Assembly (NCBI RefSeq): GCF_003347495.1
Contig: NZ_QCXY01000002.1
Coordinates: 372,001 to 436,000 of the forward strand
Source: Pleomorphovibrio marinus
GTDB lineage: Bacteria; Bacteroidota; Bacteroidia; Cytophagales; Cyclobacteriaceae
DNA length: 64,000 nucleotides
Direction: 5' to 3'
Below the pieces are notes generated by a model. It was not told the origin of the DNA, searched no databases, and saw only the letters and a list, made by a program, of their open reading frames with translations. This document shows positions 7,815 through 16,316 of the stretch, in pieces. The position numbers and the translations under genes were made by a program. Position 1 is the first letter of the stretch; the number at the start of each line of letters is the position of its first letter.

Positions 7815-10085
7815 ATGAATGGAAGGCACTTCAAGTCTACGCTAATAGGGGATTTTATTCTCCTGCTTGTCCCTATGGTTGTCACCCTTTTTCTTAGTAA
7901 CAGGGTGTACGCACAAACGTCTTTAGGTGAAGTGGATACTGTCCGCTTTCACTTGACTCCAAATCCTTGGGAGCCTTCTGAGCTGACCAAAGAAAGATTG
8001 CTACAGGTGATCGAAGAAACCTGTACTATCGTAGCTAAGCATCAAAATGAGGAGGGAGCCATAATCGACCCCTACCTCAACCGTGAGCATCAATATTCCA
8101 CACCTTACTTCGCCTTTGCCGTGGGGACTTTATTAAATGAGGGAAAAGGAAATCATCTTAAAGAGGCAGGTATTCGGGCAATGGAGCACTGTACTGCTAA
8201 TTTCGCCGCTGGGTCAGCTGCTATCCCTGATGAACATGGGGAGTTTTTCATCAGCCCACTAGCGCAAAGCCTAGCCCTATTTGAGCCCTTTGTGAAAAGG
8301 GAAATATTGGAGGAATGGGAGCAGCGGTTGAGCACTCCCTTAGCAGAAGTGATGCAAAATTTTGATGGCAGAATCAACAATTGGCGTACCTATGCAATGA
8401 AGGGGGAATGGACTAGGGCACAGTTGGGCTTGGTGGATAAGTCCCAAGCCAAGGAGTTTGTTGAGTGGGCATGGAGAAGTCATACCCAAAGGATTAGGAT
8501 AATGAACGACAAGCACCACCTCTATCAAGATTGGAGCAGTGATCCCCAATCCCTAGCTGTGGAAGCTGTTGGTAGAGGTAACCTAATTGGTTTGTTTTTA
8601 GAAGGGTACGACGGAGAAGCCAGAGAAGAGTTGCAGAGAGCCATCAAAAAGGGCACCTATACCAGCCTTTTGCTCCAGGCGCCAGACGGTCAGGCTCCCG
8701 CAAATGGAAGAACGGATAACCATGTCTTTAATGATGTGTTATATTTTCTTGCTTTTGAGGCACTAGCCGAAATCACCAACAGGGAGGCTGATAGTCAACT
8801 TGCAGGACAATATAAAAGGGCTGCAAATTTAGCATTTGAAAGTATATTGAGATGGCAAAGAAAAGACGAGGGGTGGGAAGGTTCATTTTTTATCACCAAG
8901 AACCATTTTGACCCGAGTGAGCGTACAGGTTATCAGCCAGCCAGTCAATGGGGTAATTACACAGGGGCCATTATTCAGCACTTATCCGAAGCTGTGCACA
9001 TCGGAGATTCCAAAATTCAACAGGCACCTGCCCCTGCCGAAATTGGCGGGTATGCATTTAGTACCGATTCAAGGTTTGGTTCCTTTTTTGCCAATGCGGG
9101 TGGCATGCAGGTGGTTTCGAACCTCAGAGGGGCTTCTATGCCCAAATATGGAAGGAGTTGGACTCCTCTTGGGGTTATTAGGTTTAGTAAACAGAACTGG
9201 GATGCCAGATTGGGGCCTTCAGATGGGGAGCATGACCTTAAATTTGGGGAGCCCACTTCCGTTTCCACTGCGGATGGGGATCTTCTGGACTCTTATACTC
9301 CACAAAGTGGGATAACCTTTGGCCCCGAATGGCAAGAAAGGGGTCGATGGATAAGAATTGCAGACGTCCCGAAGACCTACGAAGCCACCCCAGAAATTCA
9401 TTTTGTACACCCTTTCCTGGTTAAATTTAGTTTACATTATTCCTATGTCACGGGTAGGGGTGGCCCATATTTCACCCAGGAATTCATCATTACCCCCGAT
9501 TTGGTAGTTACCAGACTTAAATCCCCTCAGTCCCTTTCATTTGGACTAACGGTTCCCTTATTGGAAAATGATGGCACGGCACTGGAGCTTAACATTGACA
9601 AGGATCAAATGACTACCTCTTACGGAGATGGACAAGATCAGCAGTGCTATATACCCATTAATAGGGAGGTGGATATAGATTCTTCCGCAAAGTCGATAAA
9701 GAGTACTTACGGCTGGTTAAAACCAGTTAGAGTGACCTCACCTGAAAAAACGCTGGACATGTTGGTGTACCCTCGAAATGCAAATGACCCATCCGCAAGT
9801 CAGGTTAAGGCTTCTTTTTCATGGACCCAAAATGGATTTACCTCGATATTGGGAACGATGGAAGGGGATATCTATAGAGGAAATAATGCGGCGGGAGGAT
9901 TTGGAGATAGGTTTGATACCAACCAAGATGGGATCATAGATTTGCGATTTGACAAAGAGTGCATGTTTGTTATTCAAATGGGGAATGGAAAAATTAAGGC
10001 TATTGAGACTGACAGGGAGGTGGTAGTAGAATTCGGTGAGGAGAGCTTACCAATCAAAGCTTACGAACCTTATACTTTTCCCTAA
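7815..10085 (+). CDS. Large secreted protein, possible glycan-active alpha-toroid enzyme
   Basis: I do not recognise this 756-residue protein with confidence. It starts with a signal peptide (hydrophobic segment about 12-30, likely cleavage after RVYAQ). The N-terminal half (about 50-390) is helix-rich, with repeated aromatic patches such as NNWRTYAMKGEW, HHLYQDWSSDP and NGRTDNHVFND. These resemble the alpha/alpha-toroid domains of polysaccharide lyases and unsaturated glycuronyl hydrolases. The second half is beta-rich like the sheet domains of heparinase-type enzymes. Near the end DTNQDGIIDLRFD resembles a calcium-binding loop. It follows gldH after 43 bases and may share its transcript. 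The glycan-cleaving role is inference from fold impression only. Confidence 0.6.
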   Translation: MNGRHFKSTLIGDFILLLVPMVVTLFLSNRVYAQTSLGEVDTVRFHLTPNPWEPSELTKERLLQVIEETCTIVAKHQNEEGAIIDPYLNREHQYSTPYFAFAVGTLLNEGKGNHLKEAGIRAMEHCTANFAAGSAAIPDEHGEFFISPLAQSLALFEPFVKREILEEWEQRLSTPLAEVMQNFDGRINNWRTYAMKGEWTRAQLGLVDKSQAKEFVEWAWRSHTQRIRIMNDKHHLYQDWSSDPQSLAVEAVGRGNLIGLFLEGYDGEAREELQRAIKKGTYTSLLLQAPDGQAPANGRTDNHVFNDVLYFLAFEALAEITNREADSQLAGQYKRAANLAFESILRWQRKDEGWEGSFFITKNHFDPSERTGYQPASQWGNYTGAIIQHLSEAVHIGDSKIQQAPAPAEIGGYAFSTDSRFGSFFANAGGMQVVSNLRGASMPKYGRSWTPLGVIRFSKQNWDARLGPSDGEHDLKFGEPTSVSTADGDLLDSYTPQSGITFGPEWQERGRWIRIADVPKTYEATPEIHFVHPFLVKFSLHYSYVTGRGGPYFTQEFIITPDLVVTRLKSPQSLSFGLTVPLLENDGTALELNIDKDQMTTSYGDGQDQQCYIPINREVDIDSSAKSIKSTYGWLKPVRVTSPEKTLDMLVYPRNANDPSASQVKASFSWTQNGFTSILGTMEGDIYRGNNAAGGFGDRFDTNQDGIIDLRFDKECMFVIQMGNGKIKAIETDREVVVEFGEESLPIKAYEPYTFP

Positions 10086-10216
10086 CAAAACGATCCCCTT
10101 TATGTTTATGCATTTGGTGAGAGGGTATTTACCATCTAATTTAGGGTTTTATTCAAACTCGGATTAGGAAATCAAGCATGGCACAAGCTTCAGATGGTGA
10201 AATAATTTTGTGCCAA

Positions 10217-10264
10217 TCGAGATTCTTCCAAATCGAGTTCCCAGAATCTCGAAAATTATCGGGA
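10217..10264. repeat. Inverted repeat and dispersed palindromic element
   Basis: Between the 756-residue gene and the lipoprotein gene, TCGAGATTCT (10217-10226) and AGAATCTCGA (10243-10252) form a perfect 10-bp inverted repeat with a 16-base loop. It runs into CGAAAATTATCGGGA (10250-10264), a 15-mer that recurs exactly at 21705-21719. The rest of the 219-base gap shows no gene. This looks like a genome-dispersed repeat rather than a terminator, because no T-run follows. Confidence 0.55.
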
Positions 10265-10304
10265 CGTGACAAGCTTTGATCGCAAAAAAATAAACTAAAA
10301 ACGA

Positions 10305-10694
10305 ATGAACCATACGCACCTTATTAATTTTCTTTTTTCGCTTTCGGTTTTTACCCTTTTGGGATGCTCCGGCAAATTAGATGCTGGGGAGATCAATTTA
10401 GAAAATTGGAAGAAGGACAGGTATGGGTGTAAGGGGTTGAGATTAGAGGATGAACAGGAGATCAGGAAAATTAAAAACACCTTCCTAGAAAAAAACAACC
10501 AGCAACTTATAAGGACATTTGGCCGACCAGACAGGGTGGAATTAGCGGGGCAAAGTCAAACCTTTTTCATTTATTTTTTGGAGCCTTCTGACAACTGTGA
10601 GGGAAAAACGGAAAAAGAACCCCTTAAGGTTCTTTTTCGATTGAATGCTATCAATAGGGTAAGTGAAGTAACGGTCACCTATCTTAATCCATAA
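10305..10694 (+). CDS. Small lipoprotein, BamE-like pattern
   Basis: This 129-residue protein has a lipoprotein signal: a short N-terminus, the hydrophobic stretch LFSLSVFTLLGC and a lipobox cysteine at residue 21. The segment NNQQLIRTFGRPDRVELAGQ followed by a strand-rich YFL region resembles the small SmpA/BamE-type fold seen in many envelope lipoproteins, where a helix pair is followed by a GxPD turn. Two cysteines (C44 and C98) could form a disulfide. No function can be named. The last 11 bases overlap the convergent ROK kinase gene, which supports the reading frames of both. Confidence 0.6.
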   Translation: MNHTHLINFLFSLSVFTLLGCSGKLDAGEINLENWKKDRYGCKGLRLEDEQEIRKIKNTFLEKNNQQLIRTFGRPDRVELAGQSQTFFIYFLEPSDNCEGKTEKEPLKVLFRLNAINRVSEVTVTYLNP

Positions 10695-11607
10695 AGCAGA
10701 GTGCAGCGGCACCAAGTAAGCCAGCATTATTTTCTAAACTTGCCCTTTGTATGTGGAGTGCTTGTACATAGTAAGAGGATAGGTGCTTATGGATAACCTT
10801 TTCCATACTGGGTTGAATAAAGGGCAGTCCGGCTGAGATGCCTCCCCCAAAATAAACTTGAGTTACATCTAGTACACGGATGGTGGACACGAGTGCCTCT
10901 CCCAAGATCTCACCCACTTCTTTGAATGTTTCCATTGCAACCTTGTTCCCTTCTCCGGCACAAGCCACAAGGAGATGCATGCCCAGTTCCTCTTCGGCAA
11001 ATCTGCCTTTTTGGTCGGGGTATTTTTCCATGTTGTTTGCCAGGATTTTAAGAATCCCATTTCTTCCAATAAGGACCTCTAACCTGATATTATTTCTGGA
11101 CAACATATGCCCCATTTCCATCGCATTTCCTCTAGCACCCTTGAATACCTTTCCTTCTAAAATCAAAGCACTTCCAATACCCGTGCCCAAGGTGATGAAG
11201 AGAAAGCTTTCCGGGGTTTTCTCTTTACCGAAATAGTATTCCCCAGCCGCTGCAGCATTGGCATCATTTTCCAGGTGAAATGTAATACCAGCGTATCTTT
11301 TCTCAAGCTGGGTCCTTAAATCAAAACCATTCAGTTCTTTGATCGCCGGAATTTCCAAGGTGGTGTTTCTGTCTTTGCTGGTAAGTCCGGGTAGGCCTAT
11401 ACCTACGTGGTCAATATCCCCATACATTTTCAAGTATTTACCCACAATATCAAGGAAAGAAAGATTGAAGCCCACATCGCTAGATCGAAGGTTCGCAGTG
11501 ATTTCCTTATGGAAATCCACGATTTCCCCATCGGTTTTTACCCTACCGATCTTTACATGGGTTCCCCCTACATCTATCCCCAAAAAATATTTTGAATGTG
11601 TATCCAT
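10684..11607 (-). CDS. ROK-family sugar kinase (glucokinase-like)
   Basis: ROK kinases phosphorylate glucose, N-acetylmannosamine or similar sugars with ATP. The 307-residue protein has the phosphate-binding loop GIDVGGTHVKIG at 10-21, the catalytic region ENDANAAAAGEY with Asp115, and the second phosphate loop FITLGTGIGSALI. EMGH at 164-167 is the usual sugar-binding Glu-x-Gly-His. However, the CxCGxxGCxE zinc motif that normally follows is missing: RNNIRLEVLIGRNG stands in its place. The sugar specificity is therefore open. The gene stands alone and converges on the lipoprotein gene. Confidence 0.85.
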   Translation of the reverse strand: MDTHSKYFLGIDVGGTHVKIGRVKTDGEIVDFHKEITANLRSSDVGFNLSFLDIVGKYLKMYGDIDHVGIGLPGLTSKDRNTTLEIPAIKELNGFDLRTQLEKRYAGITFHLENDANAAAAGEYYFGKEKTPESFLFITLGTGIGSALILEGKVFKGARGNAMEMGHMLSRNNIRLEVLIGRNGILKILANNMEKYPDQKGRFAEEELGMHLLVACAGEGNKVAMETFKEVGEILGEALVSTIRVLDVTQVYFGGGISAGLPFIQPSMEKVIHKHLSSYYVQALHIQRASLENNAGLLGAAALCFMD

Positions 11608-11681
11608 ATCCGGTAAACTTGCTTAATTTGAATGTGCTAAAATAGCAAAGACTTTAAATTCTTAATAGAAATACATTGACT

Positions 11682-12518
11682 TTAATCTGAACCCAGCCAA
11701 GTAATTCCTTTTTCACTAATGATTATCAGGTTTTTTTTGTAGAGTTGCCCTATGGATTTTTTGAAATGCTTTTTACTCATCCCAAATTCCTTTTTTATTT
11801 CCTCGGGCTCTGATTTGTCATGAAGCGGGATGAATCCCTTGGCTTTAAGTTTAGCCGTGATTATCTCTGCACCTTCGTCGTATTTCTGCTTACCCAAGGG
11901 GTTCAGCTGCAAATCTAATTTGCCATCCTCTCTTACTTTCTTGACAAAAACCCGAACAGTATCCCCTATGCTTATGGGGCGAAAAACCTCATTTTTATAA
12001 AGGAGTCCTTCAAAACGCTGTTCCAATAATACCTTGTAGCCCAAGTCAGTTGCATCAAAAACCAACGCCTCAACCTCTTGCCCTTCTTGGTACCCCCTAG
12101 TATCGGTATAGATAAAGTCGGCATATTTGGCGACTCCAATCAACCGGTCGGTTTTGTGGTCCAGGCAAACTTTTATCAAATACTTATCGCCCACGGTCAT
12201 ACCGGGTGTCATTTCGGATTTTGGCACAAATAAATCCTTTCCCAGCCCCCAATCCACAAAAGCACCAATTGGAGTTATCTCTTTTACTTCCATTACCCCA
12301 AACTCATCCAATAAGGCCAGGGGTTTTTCTGTGACTGCTACTGGCCTGTCCTCGCTATCAGTATAGATGAAAACCTCTATTTCCTGGCCCTCTTTTTCTT
12401 CACCTGCCAGGTACCTTTTAGGTAATAGGATTTCATCCCCATTCGAAAGTGCCAGATAGGCACCATGAACAGTAAACCTATTAATTGGTAATGACGAAAT
12501 TTTGCCTATTTCTTCCAT
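11682..12518 (-). CDS. S1 RNA-binding protein, CvfB/YitL-like
   Basis: This protein matches the CvfB family: tandem S1-like RNA-binding modules followed by a small winged-helix end. The N-terminal module contains LSNGDEILLPKRYL. The second has EITPIGAFVDWGLGKDLFVP, a clear S1 signature, and the third has EALVFDATDLGYKVLLEQ. The C-terminus FGMSKKHFKKSIGQLYKKN is the conserved winged helix. The family affects virulence-gene expression in Firmicutes; its role in Bacteroidota is unknown. I use the ATG at 12518, where MEEIGKISSL matches family starts; an in-frame upstream start (12551) would add eleven unlikely residues. A good promoter lies at 12586-12617. Confidence 0.82.
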   Translation of the reverse strand: MEEIGKISSLPINRFTVHGAYLALSNGDEILLPKRYLAGEEKEGQEIEVFIYTDSEDRPVAVTEKPLALLDEFGVMEVKEITPIGAFVDWGLGKDLFVPKSEMTPGMTVGDKYLIKVCLDHKTDRLIGVAKYADFIYTDTRGYQEGQEVEALVFDATDLGYKVLLEQRFEGLLYKNEVFRPISIGDTVRVFVKKVREDGKLDLQLNPLGKQKYDEGAEIITAKLKAKGFIPLHDKSEPEEIKKEFGMSKKHFKKSIGQLYKKNLIIISEKGITWLGSD

Positions 12519-12585
12519 AATGCTTGATCCTAAAAGCCCCAAATGTACCAAAAAAATCGGATTTGGGAACTTATACCTATATTTT

Positions 12586-12617
12586 CAAAGTTACGTCTGC
12601 CCCAAATTTTAACCAAA
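12586..12617 (-). promoter_or_regulatory. Bacteroidota promoter for cvfB-like gene
   Basis: On the minus strand TTTG (12617-12614) is followed after 20 bases by TAACTTTG (12593-12586). This fits the Bacteroidota vegetative promoter TTTG-N19-TAnnTTTG closely. Transcription would start about 60 bases upstream of the chosen ATG. Confidence 0.55.
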
Positions 12618-12740
12618 AAATTTCTTTAGCGAGTAAAATTTTGCAATTATGGTGAATAATGGGGGTTGGTTCAGGAGTTTTAAAGATTTTATCCTTACTT
12701 GCGGCAACTTTATTAAATAAATTTATTGCACGGGAAAGAA

Positions 12741-14189
12741 ATGGAAGATATCATTTTTGCCATCAATGAGGTGGTATGGAGTAATGCTTTGATTGTGTTG
12801 TGTTTAGGGGCAGGCCTTTTCTTTTCAGTCAAAACCGGATTTTTACAGGTCACTTATTTTCGGGAAATGGTTAGGCTCCTTTTTGGAGGGAAGTCTTCCG
12901 ATAAGGGTGTTACCTCCTTTCAGGCTTTTGCCATAGCCATATCAGGACGAGTGGGTACCGGCAATATAGCAGGTGTTGCCACTGCCATTGCCATGGGAGG
13001 TCCGGGAGCGATATTTTGGATGTGGGTGATTGCCATCCTGGGAGCGGCATCTGCTTTTGTGGAGGCTACCTTGGGTCAGATTTTTAAGGAAATTAAGGAT
13101 GGTCAATACCGTGGAGGGCCTGCATTTTATATAGAAAAGGGTTTGGGTATTAAGTGGTATGCCATGCTGTTTGCTTTTGCCACGATTTTGAGTACAGCTT
13201 TTTTCCTCCCAGGCGTACAGAGTAACAGCATTGCTCTGAGTGTGGAAAATGCCTTTGAGGTACCCACTTGGCTTACAGGGGTGGTGATATGTTCCTTCCT
13301 GGCATTAGTCATTTTTGGAGGCGTAAAGCGGATTGGAAAAGTGGCCGAGATTGTAGTGCCTTTTATGGCTGCGGCTTACATTTTAATGGCCATCATAATC
13401 ATCACACTCAATATTACAGAAATACCCGGGGTGGTCCGGCTAATCTTCGCCTCTGCTTTTAATTTAGAATCCACCTTTGCCGGTGTTTTCGGAATGGCTT
13501 TGTCTTGGGGAATTAAAAGGGGGATATACAGTAATGAAGCCGGCCAGGGTACGGCACCACATGCAGCAGCTGCCGCAGAGGTTAGCCACCCTGCAAAGCA
13601 AGGGCTGGTTCAGGCCTTTTCTGTGTATGTTGATACCTTGTTTATCTGTACGGCTACGGCTTTTATGATCTTGTTTACTCAGCAGTATAATGTGGTCAAC
13701 CCGGAAGGAGGATATCTGGTAGAAAACCTACCCGGCATTTCTTACGGACCAGAGTTTACCCAAAATGCAATTGGGGTTCACTTTCCGAGGTTGGGTGCAG
13801 GATTTGTGGCTATTTCCCTGGTTTTCTTTGCTTTTACCACCATAATGGCCTACTACTATATTGCGGAAACAAACCTAAGTTACTTGCAAAAAGACGTAAA
13901 AAGACGCTGGCCGATCTTATTATTGAGGATATTGATAATAATTGCGACTTTCTATGGTACGATTCGCACGGCCGAATTGGCCTGGACGCTTGGGGACATC
14001 GGTGTAGGGGTCATGGCATGGCTGAATGTAATCGCCATTTTACTCCTTCGAAAACCCGCCCTCGATGCCTTGAAAGATTACAAAGAACAGAAATCCAGAG
14101 GAATAGATCCCTCTTTTAATAGCGATACATTGGATGTTTCCCACACGGAAGACTGGGATAAAATTGAAGATGGAAAAGGCCACTTGTAA
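12741..14189 (+). CDS. Sodium/alanine symporter family transporter
   Basis: This is an AGCS-family inner-membrane transporter that takes up alanine or glycine with Na+ (or H+). It is strongly hydrophobic, with about ten or eleven membrane segments. Family signatures are SFQAFAIAISGRVGTGNIAG, GPGAIFWMW, and RGIYSNEAGQGTAPHAAAAA in the conserved loop. The ATG at 12741 gives 482 residues starting MEDIIFAINEVVW; a TTG five codons upstream is also in frame but less likely. The gene stands alone between the cvfB-like gene and a secreted DUF1080 protein. Substrate specificity within the family is not determined by the sequence alone. Confidence 0.9.
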   Translation: MEDIIFAINEVVWSNALIVLCLGAGLFFSVKTGFLQVTYFREMVRLLFGGKSSDKGVTSFQAFAIAISGRVGTGNIAGVATAIAMGGPGAIFWMWVIAILGAASAFVEATLGQIFKEIKDGQYRGGPAFYIEKGLGIKWYAMLFAFATILSTAFFLPGVQSNSIALSVENAFEVPTWLTGVVICSFLALVIFGGVKRIGKVAEIVVPFMAAAYILMAIIIITLNITEIPGVVRLIFASAFNLESTFAGVFGMALSWGIKRGIYSNEAGQGTAPHAAAAAEVSHPAKQGLVQAFSVYVDTLFICTATAFMILFTQQYNVVNPEGGYLVENLPGISYGPEFTQNAIGVHFPRLGAGFVAISLVFFAFTTIMAYYYIAETNLSYLQKDVKRRWPILLLRILIIIATFYGTIRTAELAWTLGDIGVGVMAWLNVIAILLLRKPALDALKDYKEQKSRGIDPSFNSDTLDVSHTEDWDKIEDGKGHL

Positions 14190-14264
14190 TTTCTTTGAAC
14201 TATTCTTTACTCCTAAGGGAAATTAGGCTATTTTTAAAAATAATTCAACAACAAAGCCGACATT

Positions 14265-15215
14265 ATGGAAAATATCGAAAAACGAGTCCCTGTATTATTG
14301 CTTGTTTTTTCCTCCTTTATTTTTGCAACCACTTCTTTGTATGGACAAACCGACAAGGAAGAGCTAATTGGAAGATGGAACCTCCATGTAGACATGGATG
14401 GAAAGAACGCACCTTCCTGGCTGGAGGTGAAACTCTCCGGTTACAGTACTTTGGTGGGGTATTTCGTGGGGGACAATGGAAGTGCAAGACCAATTTCCGA
14501 AATTCAGTTTGACAAGGGAAACTTTTCCTTCGAGATTCCCGCTCAGTGGGAAGACACGGACAAAAACTTAAAGCTTGAAGGTCAGCTTTCGGGACGGAAA
14601 ATAAATGGTAAAATTCATCATCCTTTGGGGAATGTTTATTCCTTTGAAGGAGTGGAAGCACCCTTATTGGAACGAGACCAAGAACCCAGCTGGGGCGAAG
14701 CAGTGGAGATTTTTAACGGCAAGGACCTTACGGGTTGGTACCCCGATGCTGACGAAAACCAGTGGATAGTTAAGGAAGGGGTTTTAATAAACCCCAAGGC
14801 TGGGGCAAATCTTATCACAGATGAAAAATATACCGACTTTAAATTGTTGGCAGAGTTCAGGTACCCTGAGGGAAGTAATAGCGGCATTTATTTGAGAGGT
14901 AGGTACGAAGTTCAAATAGAAGATAACCCCGGTACCCCTCCCTCTTCTGTATATTTTGGGGGTGTTTATGGTTTTTTGACCCCCAACGAAATGGTGGTAA
15001 AGTCAGCAGGAGAATGGCAAAATTTTGAAATTACTCTTGTGGGCAGGCGTGTTACCATCGTAGCAAATGGTAAGTCCATTATTTGTGATCAGATCATTCC
15101 CGGAATTACCGGAGGTGCTTTGGATAGCAATGAGGGAGAGCCCGGCCCCATCATGCTTCAAGGTGATCATGGGGAAGTGGAATTCAGGAAAATCACCATT
15201 ATTCCAGCCCGGTAA
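14265..15215 (+). CDS. Secreted DUF1080 (3-keto-disaccharide hydrolase) protein
   Basis: The 316-residue protein has a signal peptide (VLLLVFSSFIFATTSLYGQ) and a C-terminal DUF1080 domain (about 140-315). That domain is a jelly-roll fold related to concanavalin-like lectins and named for 3-keto-glycoside hydrolysis. Typical marks are EIFNGKDLTGWYP, EGSNSGIYLRGRYEVQIED and GPIMLQGDHGEVEFRKI. The N-terminal part (about 30-135) is an all-beta region of the kind that precedes DUF1080 in such proteins. It lies in the envelope or outside the cell and probably acts on plant or algal glycosides; that role is family inference. A strong terminator follows. Confidence 0.85.
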   Translation: MENIEKRVPVLLLVFSSFIFATTSLYGQTDKEELIGRWNLHVDMDGKNAPSWLEVKLSGYSTLVGYFVGDNGSARPISEIQFDKGNFSFEIPAQWEDTDKNLKLEGQLSGRKINGKIHHPLGNVYSFEGVEAPLLERDQEPSWGEAVEIFNGKDLTGWYPDADENQWIVKEGVLINPKAGANLITDEKYTDFKLLAEFRYPEGSNSGIYLRGRYEVQIEDNPGTPPSSVYFGGVYGFLTPNEMVVKSAGEWQNFEITLVGRRVTIVANGKSIICDQIIPGITGGALDSNEGEPGPIMLQGDHGEVEFRKITIIPAR

Positions 15216-15234
15216 TCCAAAGAAATCAAAGCTA

Positions 15235-15280
15235 TCCCCCCTCCCTTTTTTCAGGAAGTTGGAGGGGGGACTTTATTTTT
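15235..15280 (+). terminator. Rho-independent terminator after DUF1080 gene
   Basis: A perfect 10-bp stem pairs TCCCCCCTCC (15235-15244) with GGAGGGGGGA (15261-15270), with a 16-base loop and a following T-rich run. It lies 20 bases past the stop codon. Confidence 0.75.
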
Positions 15281-15328
15281 AAAGGATTTATTTTTAAATT
15301 CCGGCTTTTTAATCCGTAGCAGCGAAAA

Positions 15329-15817
15329 ATGGTAGTGATAAGGAAAGCAGAATTTGCGGATATTCCAGTCATTCAAAGGATAGCCTTCAAGACATGGCCG
15401 GAGACTTTTGGAGACATACTTTCAAGGCCACAGTTGTCTTATATGCTAGACTTAATGTATAGCGAGAATTCTTTGTGCCAGCAAATTAGAGAAAAAGGGC
15501 ATGAATTTGTCATTTCTGGTTCTGAGGGATTTGCATCCTTTGAAATGAATTACAAGGACAGTTCTTCTACAAAAATCCATAAAATCTATATTTTGCCCAC
15601 GGCCCAGGGTAGGGGAGTAGGAAAGGCCCTGTTTGGTCATATTGCAGCAATGGCCAAGGAGTGCAGTAATGACAAGCTGACTTTAAATGTCAATAAATTT
15701 AATTTATCCGCTATTTCGTTTTACGAAAAGCAAGGTTTTATGGAGGTAGGAAGGGAAGATTTGCCTATAGGCAGCGGGTATTGGATGGAAGATATTATTA
15801 TGGAAAAGGCCATATAA
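15329..15817 (+). CDS. GNAT-family N-acetyltransferase
   Basis: The 162-residue protein is a single GNAT domain that would move an acetyl group from acetyl-CoA to an amine. The start MVVIRKAEFADIPVIQRIA is typical. The acetyl-CoA loop is seen in IYILPTAQGRGVGKALFGHI (Q/RxxGxG/A motif), and the end has the family pattern LNVNKFNLSAISFYEKQGF. The substrate cannot be told. It converges on the response-regulator gene with three bases between stop codons. Confidence 0.85.
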   Translation: MVVIRKAEFADIPVIQRIAFKTWPETFGDILSRPQLSYMLDLMYSENSLCQQIREKGHEFVISGSEGFASFEMNYKDSSSTKIHKIYILPTAQGRGVGKALFGHIAAMAKECSNDKLTLNVNKFNLSAISFYEKQGFMEVGREDLPIGSGYWMEDIIMEKAI

Positions 15818-15820
15818 AAT

Positions 15821-16258
15821 TTATGATTGTATTTTTGGCGGAAACTGAGAAAGACCTACCCAATATTCCTCGATCTGATCGGCAACATCACTTAGATCTT
15901 TTCCACCTGAGGGTTTGGTAATGTAGCCGTTGGCATAATGATGATAGGCTGCGAAAATATCCTCCGGAGAACTAGAAGTGGTAAGAATCACTACCGGAAG
16001 ATGCCTTAAGTCTTCTGAATGTTTTATGAATTGCAGCACTTCATGTCCATTTCTCTTGGGTAAATTGATGTCCAATAGGATAAGGTCTGGCAAATTCGAG
16101 CTTTCTGTTTTCAACCTATGCATTAACGTCTCAATAGCCTCCAAGCCGTCTTTGGCCACGCTCAATTGATGGCGGGCGCTGGTGTTTTCTAGGGCCTCCC
16201 TTATCATAAACACATCACCTTCGTTGTCTTCTACTAATAATATTTGGATTGCTGACAT
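15821..16258 (-). CDS. Rcp1-like single-domain response regulator
   Basis: This 145-residue receiver domain has no output domain. It has the acidic pocket E10-D11 in LLVEDNEGDVFMIREAL, the phospho-acceptor Asp63 in LILLDINLPKRNG, T93/T94 in ILTTSSSPED and K115 in YITKPSG. The opening VEDNEGDVFMI is that of the Rcp1 class, which partners PAS/GAF-containing or phytochrome-like kinases. It lies 58 bases after the 1443-residue kinase and is the last gene of the signalling operon, so it is probably the phosphorylation target of one or both kinases. Confidence 0.88.
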   Translation of the reverse strand: MSAIQILLVEDNEGDVFMIREALENTSARHQLSVAKDGLEAIETLMHRLKTESSNLPDLILLDINLPKRNGHEVLQFIKHSEDLRHLPVVILTTSSSPEDIFAAYHHYANGYITKPSGGKDLSDVADQIEEYWVGLSQFPPKIQS

Positions 16259-16316
16259 GTGGGATAAATTATAATTGGCAATAAACCAAAACTACTTAAA
16301 TTAAGCAAGAGGGTGC

